A DNA stretch of 35,211 nt, from positions 1 to 35,211 of the forward strand of contig NZ_FZLN01000008.1 of assembly GCF_900197575.1 (NCBI RefSeq), given 5' to 3'. Origin of the DNA: Acinetobacter apis. Its GTDB lineage: Bacteria > Pseudomonadota > Gammaproteobacteria > Pseudomonadales > Moraxellaceae. The notes under the pieces are model-generated. The model worked only from the letters and a program-made list of their open reading frames with translations, was not told the DNA's origin and did no database searches. Below are positions 27,501 to 35,211 of the stretch, piece by piece (the stretch's first letter is position 1; each line of letters starts with the position of its first letter). The translations under genes and the position numbers were made by a program.

Positions 27501-28387
27501 TCACGTGAGCGTTTTTTGAACCATTCTGGTTTAAATTCACTGATGATAATGCCTATTAAGACAAACAGAGCACCTATTAAGGCATATGGTGATAAGCGTT
27601 CACCTGCAATGCGACCAAAAATTCCTGCCCAAACTGGTTCACCTGCGTAAATCAAAGTGGCACGAGCTGGGTCAACATATTGTTGTGCCCAGTTCATAGT
27701 AAATTGAATGATTGCACTTGATAGACCAATTGACAGTAAAATTAAAATCAATGTCCATGAAAATTCAGGAATACTATGTTCATTCATGAGCGGCATACTC
27801 ATGAAGGCAAAGAGTGATGCAAATAAAAGCTGTAAAATGGTGACACGTTGCAAATTAACATGCTTAGCAAAGAGCCCAATAAAGATAATTTCAAGAGCAA
27901 TTGCAAAAGCACCAAATACTGTAATAGCTTGTCCTGTGCTTAAAGAAAACTCAAAGGTGTGGTTACCTGTTAGTAAAACCAATCCAATAAAAGCAAAAAT
28001 AATTCCTGTCCATGTAGACCATTGAGGTGCTTTTTTAAACATAACCCATTGAAATAAGGGCACCAGTGGAACATATAGCGCAGTTAAAAAAGCAGACTCA
28101 CTGCTTAAAATAGTTTGTAACCCTACCGTTTGAGCCCCATAGCCTAAAGTAATGGTTGCACCAATGGCAGCACCCGCTGCTAAATCTTTTAAAGTGGTTC
28201 CTTTAAGTATTTTTAATGAAAAAAAACTGACTACGCATGCTGCAATTAAAAAGCGACATCCAACAAAAAACATTGGACTCGTTAACGTCAACGCATGCTG
28301 CACAATTAAAAAGGTTCCTCCCCAAATAATTGTAATTAAGATCAGGGCAATTTCAGGGAATCTTGAATGTTTTGTATTGGTAATCAT
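27497..28387 (-). CDS. DMT-family EamA transporter
   Basis: The 296-residue membrane protein has about ten hydrophobic segments in two EamA repeats, the pattern of the drug/metabolite transporter superfamily. Family cues include IIWGGTFLIVQHAL near the start, the LTALYVPLVPLFQW segment that closes repeat 1, and PARATLIYAGEPVWAGIFG in repeat 2. It probably exports a metabolite or amino acid from the cytoplasm, but the substrate is unknown. It has no close partner; the fabB-hemJ unit lies upstream on the same strand, separated by a terminator. Confidence 0.88.
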   Translation of the reverse strand: MITNTKHSRFPEIALILITIIWGGTFLIVQHALTLTSPMFFVGCRFLIAACVVSFFSLKILKGTTLKDLAAGAAIGATITLGYGAQTVGLQTILSSESAFLTALYVPLVPLFQWVMFKKAPQWSTWTGIIFAFIGLVLLTGNHTFEFSLSTGQAITVFGAFAIALEIIFIGLFAKHVNLQRVTILQLLFASLFAFMSMPLMNEHSIPEFSWTLILILLSIGLSSAIIQFTMNWAQQYVDPARATLIYAGEPVWAGIFGRIAGERLSPYALIGALFVLIGIIISEFKPEWFKKRSRD

Positions 28388-28462
28388 GAGGTAATCATTA
28401 AACTTATTTTAATGATAAGTATAATATAAAGTGCAGCTTGAAGATGGCTTTAAGTATTAAAA

Positions 28463-28490
28463 TAAAAAACCCCAGTTAAAACTGAGGTTT
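28463..28490 (-). terminator. Terminator of fabB-hemJ
   Basis: On the minus strand AACCTCAGTT pairs with AACTGGGGTT (one G-U) around a two-base core and is followed by TTTTTATTTT. The stem overlaps the last codons and stop of hemJ. Confidence 0.8.
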
Positions 28491-28931
28491 AATCACAACG
28501 AGTAATACAACAACGACTAATATGATGGTGGGCAGCTCATTAAACATACGCCAAAATTTATGTGACTTACAATGTGGATCCTCAATAAGTTTTTTTCGGT
28601 AATAGCCACATACCAAGTGGTAGATGACCAACAAACCGACTAAACCAACTTTGATATAAAACCACAATGCTTCATGGTAATGACGTGTAGCATCACCCCA
28701 ATCTACTAAAAAATGCGCCGTGATGAGCGTAGCAACCATGGCTGGCCACATAATGCCACGGTAAAGTTTACGTTCCATGACTTCAAATTGGCGATGATTA
28801 ACAGCATCATTGCTCATGGCATGATAAACATATAACCGTGGTAAATAAAACAGCGCTGCAAACCAACACACTACAGCAATAATATGTAGCGCTTTAACCC
28901 ACAAAAAACCATCAGATGGCGCATCCATCAT
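28476..28931 (-). CDS. hemJ: Protoporphyrinogen IX oxidase HemJ
   Basis: HemJ is the membrane-bound protoporphyrinogen oxidase used for heme synthesis in bacteria that lack HemG and HemY. The 151-residue protein has four hydrophobic helices and family marks: FLWVKALHIIAVVCWFAALFYLPRLYVYH (read in part), with the conserved His of ALHI, the MERKLYRGIMWPAM segment, WFYIKVGLV, and the C-terminal FRMFNELPT-like FWRMFNELPTI. A start at 28931 has AGGAC upstream. It begins 17 bases after fabB on the same strand, so the two are probably co-transcribed. Confidence 0.93.
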   Translation of the reverse strand: MMDAPSDGFLWVKALHIIAVVCWFAALFYLPRLYVYHAMSNDAVNHRQFEVMERKLYRGIMWPAMVATLITAHFLVDWGDATRHYHEALWFYIKVGLVGLLVIYHLVCGYYRKKLIEDPHCKSHKFWRMFNELPTIILVVVVLLVVIKPQF

Positions 28932-28948
28932 AAGTTGTCCTATTTAAA

Positions 28949-30178
28949 TTAGTTTGCCCATTTTTTAAAGACTAAGCAGGCATTGACACCACCAAAACCA
29001 AAGCTGTTACTCATAACTGTATTCAATTCAGTATCACGCTTTTCAAGTACAATATCAAAACCTTCAGTACCTTCATCAAGTTCAGTCACATTAATGTTTG
29101 GTGCAATAAAGTTATTTCTTAACATTAATACTGAATAAATGGCTTCTTGTACACCCGCTGCACCTAAACTATGTCCAGTCATTGACTTGGTTGAGCTGAC
29201 TGCAGGAACTTTACCTTGACCAAAAGCGTTTTCCATTGCTTTTAATTCTGTAATATCGCCAGCTGGGGTTGATGTTCCGTGAGTGTTGACATAATCGATT
29301 TGCTCAACGCCATGTTGTTTGGCTTCTTCAAGTGCCATTAACACACAACGTGTTGCACCTTCACCGCTTGGAGCAACCATGTCTGCACCATCACTATTGG
29401 CAGCATAGCCAACAATTTCAGCCAAAATATTTGCACCACGTGCCTCAGCATGTTCTAAAGATTCAAGTACAAGAACACCGCCACCACCCGCAATCACAAA
29501 TCCGCTACGGTCTTTAGAATATGGACGAGAAGCTGATTCAGGTGTCTCATTAAATTTATTACTTAGGGCACCCATGGCATCAAATAATAAGCTTTGTGAC
29601 CAATGGTCTTCTTCACCACCTGCTGCCAACATTAAATCTTGTTTACCAAGCGCAATTAAATTATAAGCATAGCCGATTGCATCAGCAGACGTGGCACAAG
29701 CACTTGCCACAGAGTGTGCCACACCTTGTAATTTAAATGCAGTACCTAAGTTTGCAGTGATTGTATTGGTCATATTGCGTGGTACAAAAAATGGACCAAC
29801 TTTACGTGCACCTTTACTTTCTAGAATTTCATTCATTTCAATCACAGATGCTGTTGAACCACCACCTGAACCACCTACAATACCGTAACGTGGGTTTTCA
29901 CCAAGGCTTTCAACAGTCAGTCCAGCATGTTGAATGGCATCAAGTGCTGAATTATATGCATACATTGCACATACACCCATGAAACGCTTGAGTTTACGGT
30001 CAATATGGTCAAAGTCTTGTTTTGCTGACGCGCTCACATGGCTTTTAAAATTGAGATCAACATGTACTTGGTTTAAATGGGTCCCTGAAATACCGTTTTT
30101 TAATGAATGAGTGACTTCGTCTAAGGTATTCCCAATACATGAGTTAATACCCATACCTGTGATAACAACACGTTTCAT
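28949..30178 (-). CDS. fabB: 3-oxoacyl-[acyl-carrier-protein] synthase I FabB
   Basis: FabB is an elongating ketoacyl-ACP synthase of type II fatty acid synthesis; in gammaproteobacteria it is needed for unsaturated fatty acids. The 409-residue protein keeps the Cys-His-His triad: Cys 161 in SVASACATSADAIG, His 300 in NTHGTSTPAGD, and His 336 in SMTGHSLGAAG, with Lys 331 and the terminal NSFGFGGVNA loop. The overall sequence resembles FabB rather than FabF (MKRVVITGMGINSCIG). ATG 30178 was chosen because AGGAAG precedes it; an upstream in-frame ATG at 30238 would add 20 unlikely residues. hemJ follows after 17 bases. Confidence 0.93.
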   Translation of the reverse strand: MKRVVITGMGINSCIGNTLDEVTHSLKNGISGTHLNQVHVDLNFKSHVSASAKQDFDHIDRKLKRFMGVCAMYAYNSALDAIQHAGLTVESLGENPRYGIVGGSGGGSTASVIEMNEILESKGARKVGPFFVPRNMTNTITANLGTAFKLQGVAHSVASACATSADAIGYAYNLIALGKQDLMLAAGGEEDHWSQSLLFDAMGALSNKFNETPESASRPYSKDRSGFVIAGGGGVLVLESLEHAEARGANILAEIVGYAANSDGADMVAPSGEGATRCVLMALEEAKQHGVEQIDYVNTHGTSTPAGDITELKAMENAFGQGKVPAVSSTKSMTGHSLGAAGVQEAIYSVLMLRNNFIAPNINVTELDEGTEGFDIVLEKRDTELNTVMSNSFGFGGVNACLVFKKWAN

Positions 30179-30437
30179 TGCAATGCTTCCTAATTCAGTA
30201 ATGTGATTGAGTTCAATCAAGTGTGATTTTGATATCATTCATATTTATCATCTTGATTTATCATAGCAGAAAGCGTTTTTAAATCTTATGGCAAATAAGA
30301 CGTCTATTTCAATTATTATAGAAATTGCGACCAATTAGCTCATCTTTAACTAAAAGATACATATTCAAGTTGTGATCAAAGCAGCTATCTTCTAGTATTT
30401 ATCAATAATTTAAAGAAAAACGAAGAGGGGAACTGCC

Positions 30438-31472
30438 ATGTCAAATTATACCCGTGACCGCTCAACAAATAAATTGAGTGGTGCTTTTGGGGTGGCTAAA
30501 AAGCTCAGTCAGGCAGGTTTAGACAAGTTAAATGCACGTGGTCGAGGGCAAAAAACAGTACAAACAGGTGCTGGACGCTCAAAACAGGTCATCGATGGTC
30601 AAGCTGAAGAAAAGAATGCTGCATTTACTACGCCACAAAGTATTGTTCGGGAATATGTACCGAATTTGTCACGCCAACTTCTTGGCCGACATCATGGTCG
30701 TTTAAGCCAAATTGTTGGTTTTGTATCTCCTGTGGGTTTAGATGGTATCTCTGATTATTTATTTACGCGTTTAAATCAGTTTTCTGAGCAGTTAAGTTCA
30801 GTCGATAAAGTCTTAGAACAAGCAGGGGTTAAACATTTAGATCATTTAAAGCAAGATGTCTCTAGATCAGGTCGTGTTAGTCAGGCATTGATTGAACAAA
30901 ATAAATATTTGGCAGCAGCGCAAGGCGGGGTATGTGGTGCAGCAGGTGCAGTCGGATCAGGGCTTGATATTCCATTATCGATTGTTTTGGTATTAAAAAC
31001 AGTCTATCAAACAGGCCGTGCTTATGGCTTTGAGCTTAAAGCAGAAGATCAAGATATTGTTGCATTTATTTTTAAACAGATTCAACTTGATTCCATTATG
31101 GAAAAACAGACGCTGTTGATTGCAATTCGCACAGTGTCTAATGCCATTAAAAGCTCAGATATTGCCGAGCTACAACGTTTAATTGGTTCAGAGAATGATT
31201 TAACTTGGATTAAAAATTTTATTCATGAACGTTTTGATGATGTTGATCTCAACGTATTGAGTAAAGTTCCTAAACTCTCAGCCATTACCAAGTTGACGCC
31301 TGTAGTCACTTTATCAATTGGTACAGTCTATAGTTGGAAGTTAATTGAAGATGCAGGGCAAAATGCTCAGCATGTGTTTTCAGTCGCGCGAGATTATTTG
31401 ATCCAACATCCAGAACAAGATCTAAGTGCATTGGCTGCATATCAGCAGGCTGTAAACCAATTACAGCAGTAA
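30438..31472 (+). CDS. EcsC family protein
   Basis: The 344-residue protein belongs to the EcsC family. The N-terminal 60 residues are basic and probably disordered (SQAGLDKLNARGRGQK). The conserved core includes FVSPVGLDGISDYLF, the glycine-rich, weakly hydrophobic AAAQGGVCGAAGAVGSGLDI segment followed by PLSIVLVLKTVYQTG, and IRTVSNAIKSSD. EcsC was named after an ABC-transporter operon in Bacillus, but its function is not established. The start ATG has a strong GAGGGGA. It stands alone before the str operon and there is no ABC transporter next to it. Confidence 0.85.
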   Translation: MSNYTRDRSTNKLSGAFGVAKKLSQAGLDKLNARGRGQKTVQTGAGRSKQVIDGQAEEKNAAFTTPQSIVREYVPNLSRQLLGRHHGRLSQIVGFVSPVGLDGISDYLFTRLNQFSEQLSSVDKVLEQAGVKHLDHLKQDVSRSGRVSQALIEQNKYLAAAQGGVCGAAGAVGSGLDIPLSIVLVLKTVYQTGRAYGFELKAEDQDIVAFIFKQIQLDSIMEKQTLLIAIRTVSNAIKSSDIAELQRLIGSENDLTWIKNFIHERFDDVDLNVLSKVPKLSAITKLTPVVTLSIGTVYSWKLIEDAGQNAQHVFSVARDYLIQHPEQDLSALAAYQQAVNQLQQ

Positions 31473-31676
31473 ATGTATTGGACGTTCTTTTCATCAAGCT
31501 GTCTTGTTTGCACGCTAAAGTGCTGCTTTGAATTTGCTAGGCATTCGAAGCGTTAAATTACGTGTTTATGAACTGAAAATCAGCATCAAATTGCATAGTG
31601 TCAGCGCTTAAAAGCACATGCTTAAATAAAAAAATTAGACAGATCAGATCTAAATGATCAGAAAGTGTTGCTTGTA

Positions 31677-31705
31677 TTGACCATGCTCCGCTTTTTGACT
31701 ACAAT
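31677..31705 (+). promoter_or_regulatory. str operon sigma-70 promoter
   Basis: TTGACC (31677-31682) and TACAAT (31700-31705) are separated by 17 bases, each one or two bases from consensus. Transcription would start near 31712, leaving a leader of about 60 bases before rpsL. Confidence 0.8.
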
Positions 31706-31716
31706 TATGTGCCCTT

Positions 31717-31739
31717 AAAAAGAGTTATATTCTCTTTTT
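31717..31739 (+). promoter_or_regulatory. Leader hairpin of the str transcript
   Basis: AAAAAGAG (31717-31724) and CTCTTTTT (31732-31739) form an 8-bp stem with a 7-base loop within a few bases of the expected transcript start. Its 3' arm ends in five T. It could act as a 5' stability hairpin or a weak attenuator. Confidence 0.55.
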
Positions 31740-31771
31740 CCGGGGTTTTTTATTAACGGGAGAATTGCCAT

Positions 31772-32146
31772 ATGGCAACAACGAATCAATTGATCCGTAA
31801 GGGTCGTACAACTTTGGTTGAAAAATCCAAAGTTCCTGCACTAAAAGCATGTCCACAACGTCGTGGTGTATGTACACGTGTTTATACAACAACACCGAAA
31901 AAACCTAACTCTGCAATGCGTAAAGTATGCCGTGTTCGCTTAACTTCAGGTTTTGAAGTATCAAGCTACATCGGTGGTGAAGGCCATAACCTTCAAGAGC
32001 ACAGTGTTGTTCTAATCCGTGGTGGTCGTGTTAAAGATTTACCAGGTGTACGTTATCATACCGTTCGTGGTTCATTAGACTGCGCAGGCGTAAAAGATCG
32101 TAACCAAAGTCGTTCTAAATACGGTACTAAACGTCCTAAAAAATAA
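31772..32146 (+). CDS. rpsL: 30S ribosomal protein S12
   Basis: S12 sits at the decoding centre of the small subunit and checks codon-anticodon fit. The 124-residue product has standard length, with [14 protein letters not shown] and [13 protein letters not shown] both wild-type, including the lysines (family numbering 43 and 88) whose change gives streptomycin resistance. GGGAG lies about 10 bases before the ATG. It is the first gene of the str operon. Confidence 0.99.
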   Translation: MATTNQLIRKGRTTLVEKSKVPALKACPQRRGVCTRVYTTTPKKPNSAMRKVCRVRLTSGFEVSSYIGGEGHNLQEHSVVLIRGGRVKDLPGVRYHTVRGSLDCAGVKDRNQSRSKYGTKRPKK

Positions 32147-32184
32147 TTTTTAGGCGTTAAAACGAAATAACCTTTTTAGCGTTT

Positions 32185-32219
32185 CGCTTGTTTGATTTTC
32201 TTTAGATTGAAATCAAGCG
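32185..32219 (+). repeat. Imperfect hairpin after rpsL
   Basis: TTGATTT (32192-32198) and AAATCAA (32210-32216) pair, and CGCTTG at 32185-32190 is complementary to CAAGCG at 32214-32219, so two pairings share the 3' arm. It precedes the candidate S7 control element and may help set its fold. Confidence 0.45.
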
Positions 32220-32232
32220 ACGTATAGTAAGG

Positions 32233-32286
32233 CCAGCGTCAGTACATGACACTTGTACAAACTGCTGGATTATCCTGAAGTGTCAT
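32233..32286 (+). promoter_or_regulatory. Candidate S7 autoregulatory RNA element in rpsL-rpsG gap
   Basis: Two mutually exclusive folds are visible. Fold A: CCAGC (32233-32237) with GCTGG (32264-32268) outside and GTACA (32242-32246) with TGTAC (32254-32258) inside. Fold B: ATGACACTT (32246-32254) with AAGTGTCAT (32278-32286), whose right arm ends 18 bases before the rpsG ATG. In E. coli, S7 represses its own operon by binding the rpsL-rpsG intercistronic mRNA; the position matches, but binding here is inference. Confidence 0.6.
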
Positions 32287-32304
32287 ATTATTAGGTGTAT
32301 TAAC

Positions 32305-32775
32305 ATGCCAAGACGTCGCGTAGTCGCTGCCCGTGAAATCCTTCCGGATCCTAAGTTTGGTAGCCAAACAATCGCTAAATTCATGAACCACGTAATGCAA
32401 GACGGTAAAAAATCGATTGCAGAAAGTATCGTTTACGGTGCTTTAGAACGCGTTCAAGAAAAAAATAAAGTAGACCCAGCTGACTTTTTCGAAACAACTT
32501 TAGAAAAAGTTCGCCCAATGGTTGAAGTAAAAGCTCGCCGTGTTGGTGGTGCTACCTACCAAGTACCTATGGAAGTACGCCCATCCCGTCGTACTGCTCT
32601 AGCGATGCGTTGGTTAGTAGATGCTGCTGCTAAGCGTTCTGAAAAAACAATGGCTTTACGTCTTGCTGGCGAGTTGCTTGATGCAGCTGAAGGCAAAGGT
32701 GCAGCAATCAAAAAACGTGAAGACGTGCACCGTATGGCTGAAGCCAACAAAGCCTTCTCTCATTACCGTTTCTAA
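32305..32775 (+). CDS. rpsG: 30S ribosomal protein S7
   Basis: S7 is the primary assembly protein of the 30S head and contacts E-site tRNA. The 156-residue product has standard length and the family sequence: [20 protein letters not shown], the IVYGALERV helix, the beta-hairpin [17 protein letters not shown], and [20 protein letters not shown] lies about 9 bases before the ATG. In enterobacteria S7 is also the str operon repressor. Confidence 0.99.
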   Translation: MPRRRVVAAREILPDPKFGSQTIAKFMNHVMQDGKKSIAESIVYGALERVQEKNKVDPADFFETTLEKVRPMVEVKARRVGGATYQVPMEVRPSRRTALAMRWLVDAAAKRSEKTMALRLAGELLDAAEGKGAAIKKREDVHRMAEANKAFSHYRF

Positions 32776-32779
32776 GCGG

Positions 32780-32873
32780 ATAAAACAGGCATTTACAAAA
32801 AAAATGTTTAAGATACTTGTATTTTTGACATTTGAACGCATTAAGCTTTTAAACTTAATGCGTCCTGTTTTAT
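32780..32873 (+). promoter_or_regulatory. Nested inverted repeats (possible three-way junction) in rpsG-fusA gap
   Basis: Three perfect pairings nest together: outer ATAAAACAGG (32780-32789) with CCTGTTTTAT (32864-32873), inner AAATGT (32802-32807) with ACATTT (32828-32833), and inner ACGCATTAAG (32836-32845) with CTTAATGCGT (32854-32863). The last arm abuts the outer 3' arm with no gap, as for coaxial stacking. The right end is followed by AAATAAC, not by U, so it is not an obvious terminator. Confidence 0.6.
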
Positions 32874-32899
32874 AAATAACATTAGGAATGTAAGACATC

Positions 32900-35032
32900 A
32901 TGGCTCGTCAAACCCCTATTTCTCAATACCGTAACATCGGTATTTCTGCACATATTGATGCAGGGAAAACTACAACCACAGAACGTATCTTGTTTTACAC
33001 AGGTGTATCTCACAAAATTGGTGAAGTACACGATGGTGCAGCAACGATGGACTGGATGGCACAAGAGCAAGAACGTGGTATTACTATTACGTCTGCTGCT
33101 ACAACATGCTTCTGGTCAGGTATGGCTAACCAATTCAAGCAACACCGTATCAACGTAATTGATACTCCAGGACACGTAGACTTCACGATTGAAGTTGAAC
33201 GTTCTATGCGTGTTCTTGATGGTGCGTGCATGGTGTACTGTGCTGTAGGTGGTGTTCAACCTCAGTCTGAAACAGTTTGGCGTCAAGCAAACAAATATAA
33301 AGTGCCTCGTTTAGCATTCGTGAACAAGATGGACCGTACTGGTGCAAACTTCTTCCGTGTTGTTGAACAAATGAAAACACGTCTTGGCGCGAATCCTGTA
33401 CCAATTGTTATTCCAATCGGTGCTGAAGATACGTTCAAAGGTGTTGTTGACTTACTCGAAATGAAAGCGATCATTTGGGATGAAGCATCTCAAGGGATGG
33501 AGTTTGCATTAGGTGATATTCCTGCTGAACTAGTTGCGACTGCTGAAGAATGGCGTGTCAACATGGTTGAAGCTGCAGCTGAAGCATCTGAAGAGTTGAT
33601 GGACAAGTACTTAGAAGAAGGCGATCTTTCTAAAGAAGAAGTGATGCAAGGTCTTCGTGCTCGTACATTAGCAAGCGAAATTCAAGTGATGCTATGTGGT
33701 TCTGCGTTCAAAAACAAAGGTGTTCAGCGTATGCTGGATGCGGTGATTGAATACTTACCATCGCCAACTGAAGTTCAAGCAATTCGTGGGGTTCTAGACG
33801 ATAAAGCTGAAACAGAAGCAACACGTGAAGCATCTGATGAAGCGCCATTCTCTGCACTTGCATTTAAAATCATGAATGATAAATTCGTGGGTAACTTAAC
33901 GTTTATCCGTGTTTATTCAGGTGTGTTAAAGCAAGGCGATCCAGTATTTAACCCAGTTAAATCAAAACGCGAACGTGTTGGTCGTATTGTGCAAATGCAC
34001 GCTGCTGACCGTCAAGATTTAGAAGAAATTCGTGCGGGTGATATCGCTGCGTGTGTAGGTCTTAAAGACGTTACAACAGGTGATACATTATGTGATGAGA
34101 AAAACATCATTACACTTGAGCGCATGGAATTCCCAGATCCTGTAATTGCACTTGCTGTTGAACCAAAAACCAAAGCTGACCAAGAAAAAATGTCTATCGC
34201 TTTAGGTCGTTTAGCAAAAGAAGATCCATCATTCCGTGTACGTACGGATGAAGAATCTGGTCAAACGATTATTGCTGGTATGGGTGAGCTTCACCTTGAC
34301 ATTATTGTTGACCGTATGAAGCGTGAATTTAACGTTGAAGCAAATATTGGTAAACCAATGGTTGCTTACCGTGAAACAATTCGTAAAACGGTTGAGCAAG
34401 AAGGTAAATTTGTTCGTCAAACAGGTGGTAAAGGTAAGTTTGGTCATGTCTATGTTCGTTTAGAGCCTATGGGCGCTGATAGCGAAAAAGAATACGAATT
34501 TGCTGAAGAAGTTGTTGGTGGTGTTGTACCAAAAGAATTCTTTGGTGCTGTAGACAAAGGTATTCAAGAGCGCATGAAAAATGGTGTTCTTGCAGGTTAC
34601 CCAATTGTTGGCATTAGAGCGGTTCTGTTTGATGGTTCTTACCACGATGTCGACTCAGATGAATTGTCGTTTAAAATGGCAGGTTCATATGCGTTCCGTG
34701 ATGGCTTCATGAAAGCAGATCCTGTGCTTCTTGAACCAATCATGAAAGTTGAAGTTGAAACTCCAGAAGATTACATGGGCGATATCATGGGTGACTTAAA
34801 CCGTCGTCGTGGTATGGTTCAAGGTATGGATGATCTACCTGGTGGTACGAAAGCAATTCGCGCAGAAGTACCGCTTGCTGAGATGTTTGGTTATGCAACG
34901 CATATGCGTTCAATGTCTCAAGGTCGTGCAACTTACTCAATGGAATTTGCTAAATATGCTGAAACACCACGTAACGTGGCGGAAGGCATCATCACTAAAT
35001 TCCAAACTGGTAAGAAAGGTGATGACGAGTAA
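32900..35032 (+). CDS. fusA: Elongation factor G
   Basis: EF-G is the GTPase that drives ribosomal translocation and, with RRF, recycling. The 710-residue protein has the full five-domain length. The GTPase motifs are [12 protein letters not shown] (P-loop, about 17-28), the switch [20 protein letters not shown], and NKMDR. The downstream FGFGHVYV-type domain IV is present as [17 protein letters not shown] lies about 15 bases upstream of the ATG. Upstream gap to rpsG is 124 bases, downstream gap to tuf is 92. Confidence 0.99.
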   Translation: MARQTPISQYRNIGISAHIDAGKTTTTERILFYTGVSHKIGEVHDGAATMDWMAQEQERGITITSAATTCFWSGMANQFKQHRINVIDTPGHVDFTIEVERSMRVLDGACMVYCAVGGVQPQSETVWRQANKYKVPRLAFVNKMDRTGANFFRVVEQMKTRLGANPVPIVIPIGAEDTFKGVVDLLEMKAIIWDEASQGMEFALGDIPAELVATAEEWRVNMVEAAAEASEELMDKYLEEGDLSKEEVMQGLRARTLASEIQVMLCGSAFKNKGVQRMLDAVIEYLPSPTEVQAIRGVLDDKAETEATREASDEAPFSALAFKIMNDKFVGNLTFIRVYSGVLKQGDPVFNPVKSKRERVGRIVQMHAADRQDLEEIRAGDIAACVGLKDVTTGDTLCDEKNIITLERMEFPDPVIALAVEPKTKADQEKMSIALGRLAKEDPSFRVRTDEESGQTIIAGMGELHLDIIVDRMKREFNVEANIGKPMVAYRETIRKTVEQEGKFVRQTGGKGKFGHVYVRLEPMGADSEKEYEFAEEVVGGVVPKEFFGAVDKGIQERMKNGVLAGYPIVGIRAVLFDGSYHDVDSDELSFKMAGSYAFRDGFMKADPVLLEPIMKVEVETPEDYMGDIMGDLNRRRGMVQGMDDLPGGTKAIRAEVPLAEMFGYATHMRSMSQGRATYSMEFAKYAETPRNVAEGIITKFQTGKKGDDE

Positions 35033-35081
35033 TTTTTAATTGCTCTGTTGCGACATTTTAATATTAAGTTAAAAAAACTAA

Positions 35082-35105
35082 TGCTCATGAGTAACATCAT
35101 GAGCA
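35082..35105 (+). promoter_or_regulatory. Hairpin in fusA-tuf gap
   Basis: TGCTCATGA (35082-35090) and TCATGAGCA (35097-35105) form a perfect 9-bp stem with a 6-base loop, preceded by seven A and ending shortly before the tuf ribosome binding site (AAGGAAAG). It has no T-run and could be a processing or translation-control element. Confidence 0.55.
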
Positions 35106-35124
35106 CTAAGAAAGGAAAGTCATC

Positions 35125-35211
35125 ATGGCTAAAGCTAAGTTTGAACGTAATAAGCCACACGTAAACGTGGGAACAATTGGTCACGTCGACCATGGTAAAA
35201 CAACACTAACT
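35125..35211 (+). CDS. tuf: Elongation factor Tu, first 29 codons
   Basis: The ATG at 35125 opens [29 protein letters not shown], read in part: the start of EF-Tu with its P-loop [11 protein letters not shown]-Tu delivers aminoacyl-tRNA to the ribosome. The gene is cut by the window edge. AAGGAAAG lies about 7-14 bases upstream. It closes the str operon as in most proteobacteria; a second tuf copy elsewhere in the genome is common. Confidence 0.97.

Larger units (their letters stand above)
31473..31771 (+). other. EcsC / rpsL intergenic region
   Basis: The 299 bases hold the tail of the EcsC transcript and the str promoter. Up to about 31670 I see no ORF or strong terminator; a weak TTAAAAGC/GCTTAA element lies near 31607-31624, followed by seven A. 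GATC occurs three times in 31641-31661, within an imperfect palindrome (AGATCAGATCT). From 31677 on comes the rpsL promoter and leader. Confidence 0.5.

Noticed and set aside
28949..30238. FabF rather than FabB
   Set aside because: The length, the N-terminal start, the triad context and neighbouring hemJ fit FabB better. A family tree would settle it.
32621..32875. A plus-strand ORF of 84 codons overlapping the end of rpsG
   Set aside because: It is out of frame with rpsG, shows no family resemblance, and its unique part lies in the structured rpsG-fusA gap.

Overview
The window looks like chromosomal DNA of an Acinetobacter-type gammaproteobacterium (Moraxellaceae). The grounds are AT-rich base composition by eye, protein sequences that read like Acinetobacter orthologues throughout (RpoN, MurA, HisG/HisD/HisC, TsaB, UppP, RsmJ, MetNIQ, EF-G), and gammaproteobacterial linkages such as rrn-rpoN-ibaG-murA-hisGDC and the str operon rpsL-rpsG-fusA-tuf. 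Most of it is core genome. I see no prophage, integrase, insertion sequence, tRNA or CRISPR array. Species cannot be decided from the sequence alone.

Layout. 1-113: 3' end of a 5S rRNA gene and the terminator of its rrn operon. 295-6680, plus strand: rpoN, ibaG, murA, hisG, hisD, hisC, i.e. sigma-54, a BolA-type protein, the first committed step of peptidoglycan synthesis and three histidine genes. 6716-7840: a family-2 glycosyltransferase with a helical-repeat tail. 7837-9788, minus strand: pabB (folate) and a zinc-ribbon Nudix hydrolase. 10135-12442, plus: tsaB (tRNA t6A), uppP (undecaprenyl-diphosphate recycling), rsmJ (16S rRNA methylation). 12541-14811: a membrane-anchored C13-type peptidase and S-formylglutathione hydrolase fghA. 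14996-18345: a DUF2218 protein, rpe, and an OPT-family oligopeptide transporter. 18421-21598: a copper-resistance cluster of a small Cys/His/Met-rich exported protein, multicopper oxidase copA with an internal Met/His repeat, and outer-membrane copB. 21702-22205: ogt.

22347-24872, minus: a metN-metI-metQ methionine ABC importer. 25184-25752, minus: a two-gene unit of a small membrane protein and an XRE regulator, behind a pair of palindromes that look like its operators. 25980-28387: thiD, a HAD phosphatase and an EamA exporter. 28476-30178, minus: fabB-hemJ. 30438-31472: an EcsC-family protein. 31677-35211: the str operon with a clear sigma-70 promoter, structured intergenic RNA between its genes, and the first 29 codons of tuf at the window edge.

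No wholly new multi-gene system is evident. The best leads are cis-regulatory or structural: the two-site operator in front of the XRE/membrane pair, a perfect 12-bp inverted repeat that would bury the hisD start region, an in-frame amber codon after a good start at the C13 peptidase gene, competing RNA folds between rpsL and rpsG and a possible three-way junction between rpsG and fusA, and the 51-bp Met/His repeat in copA.
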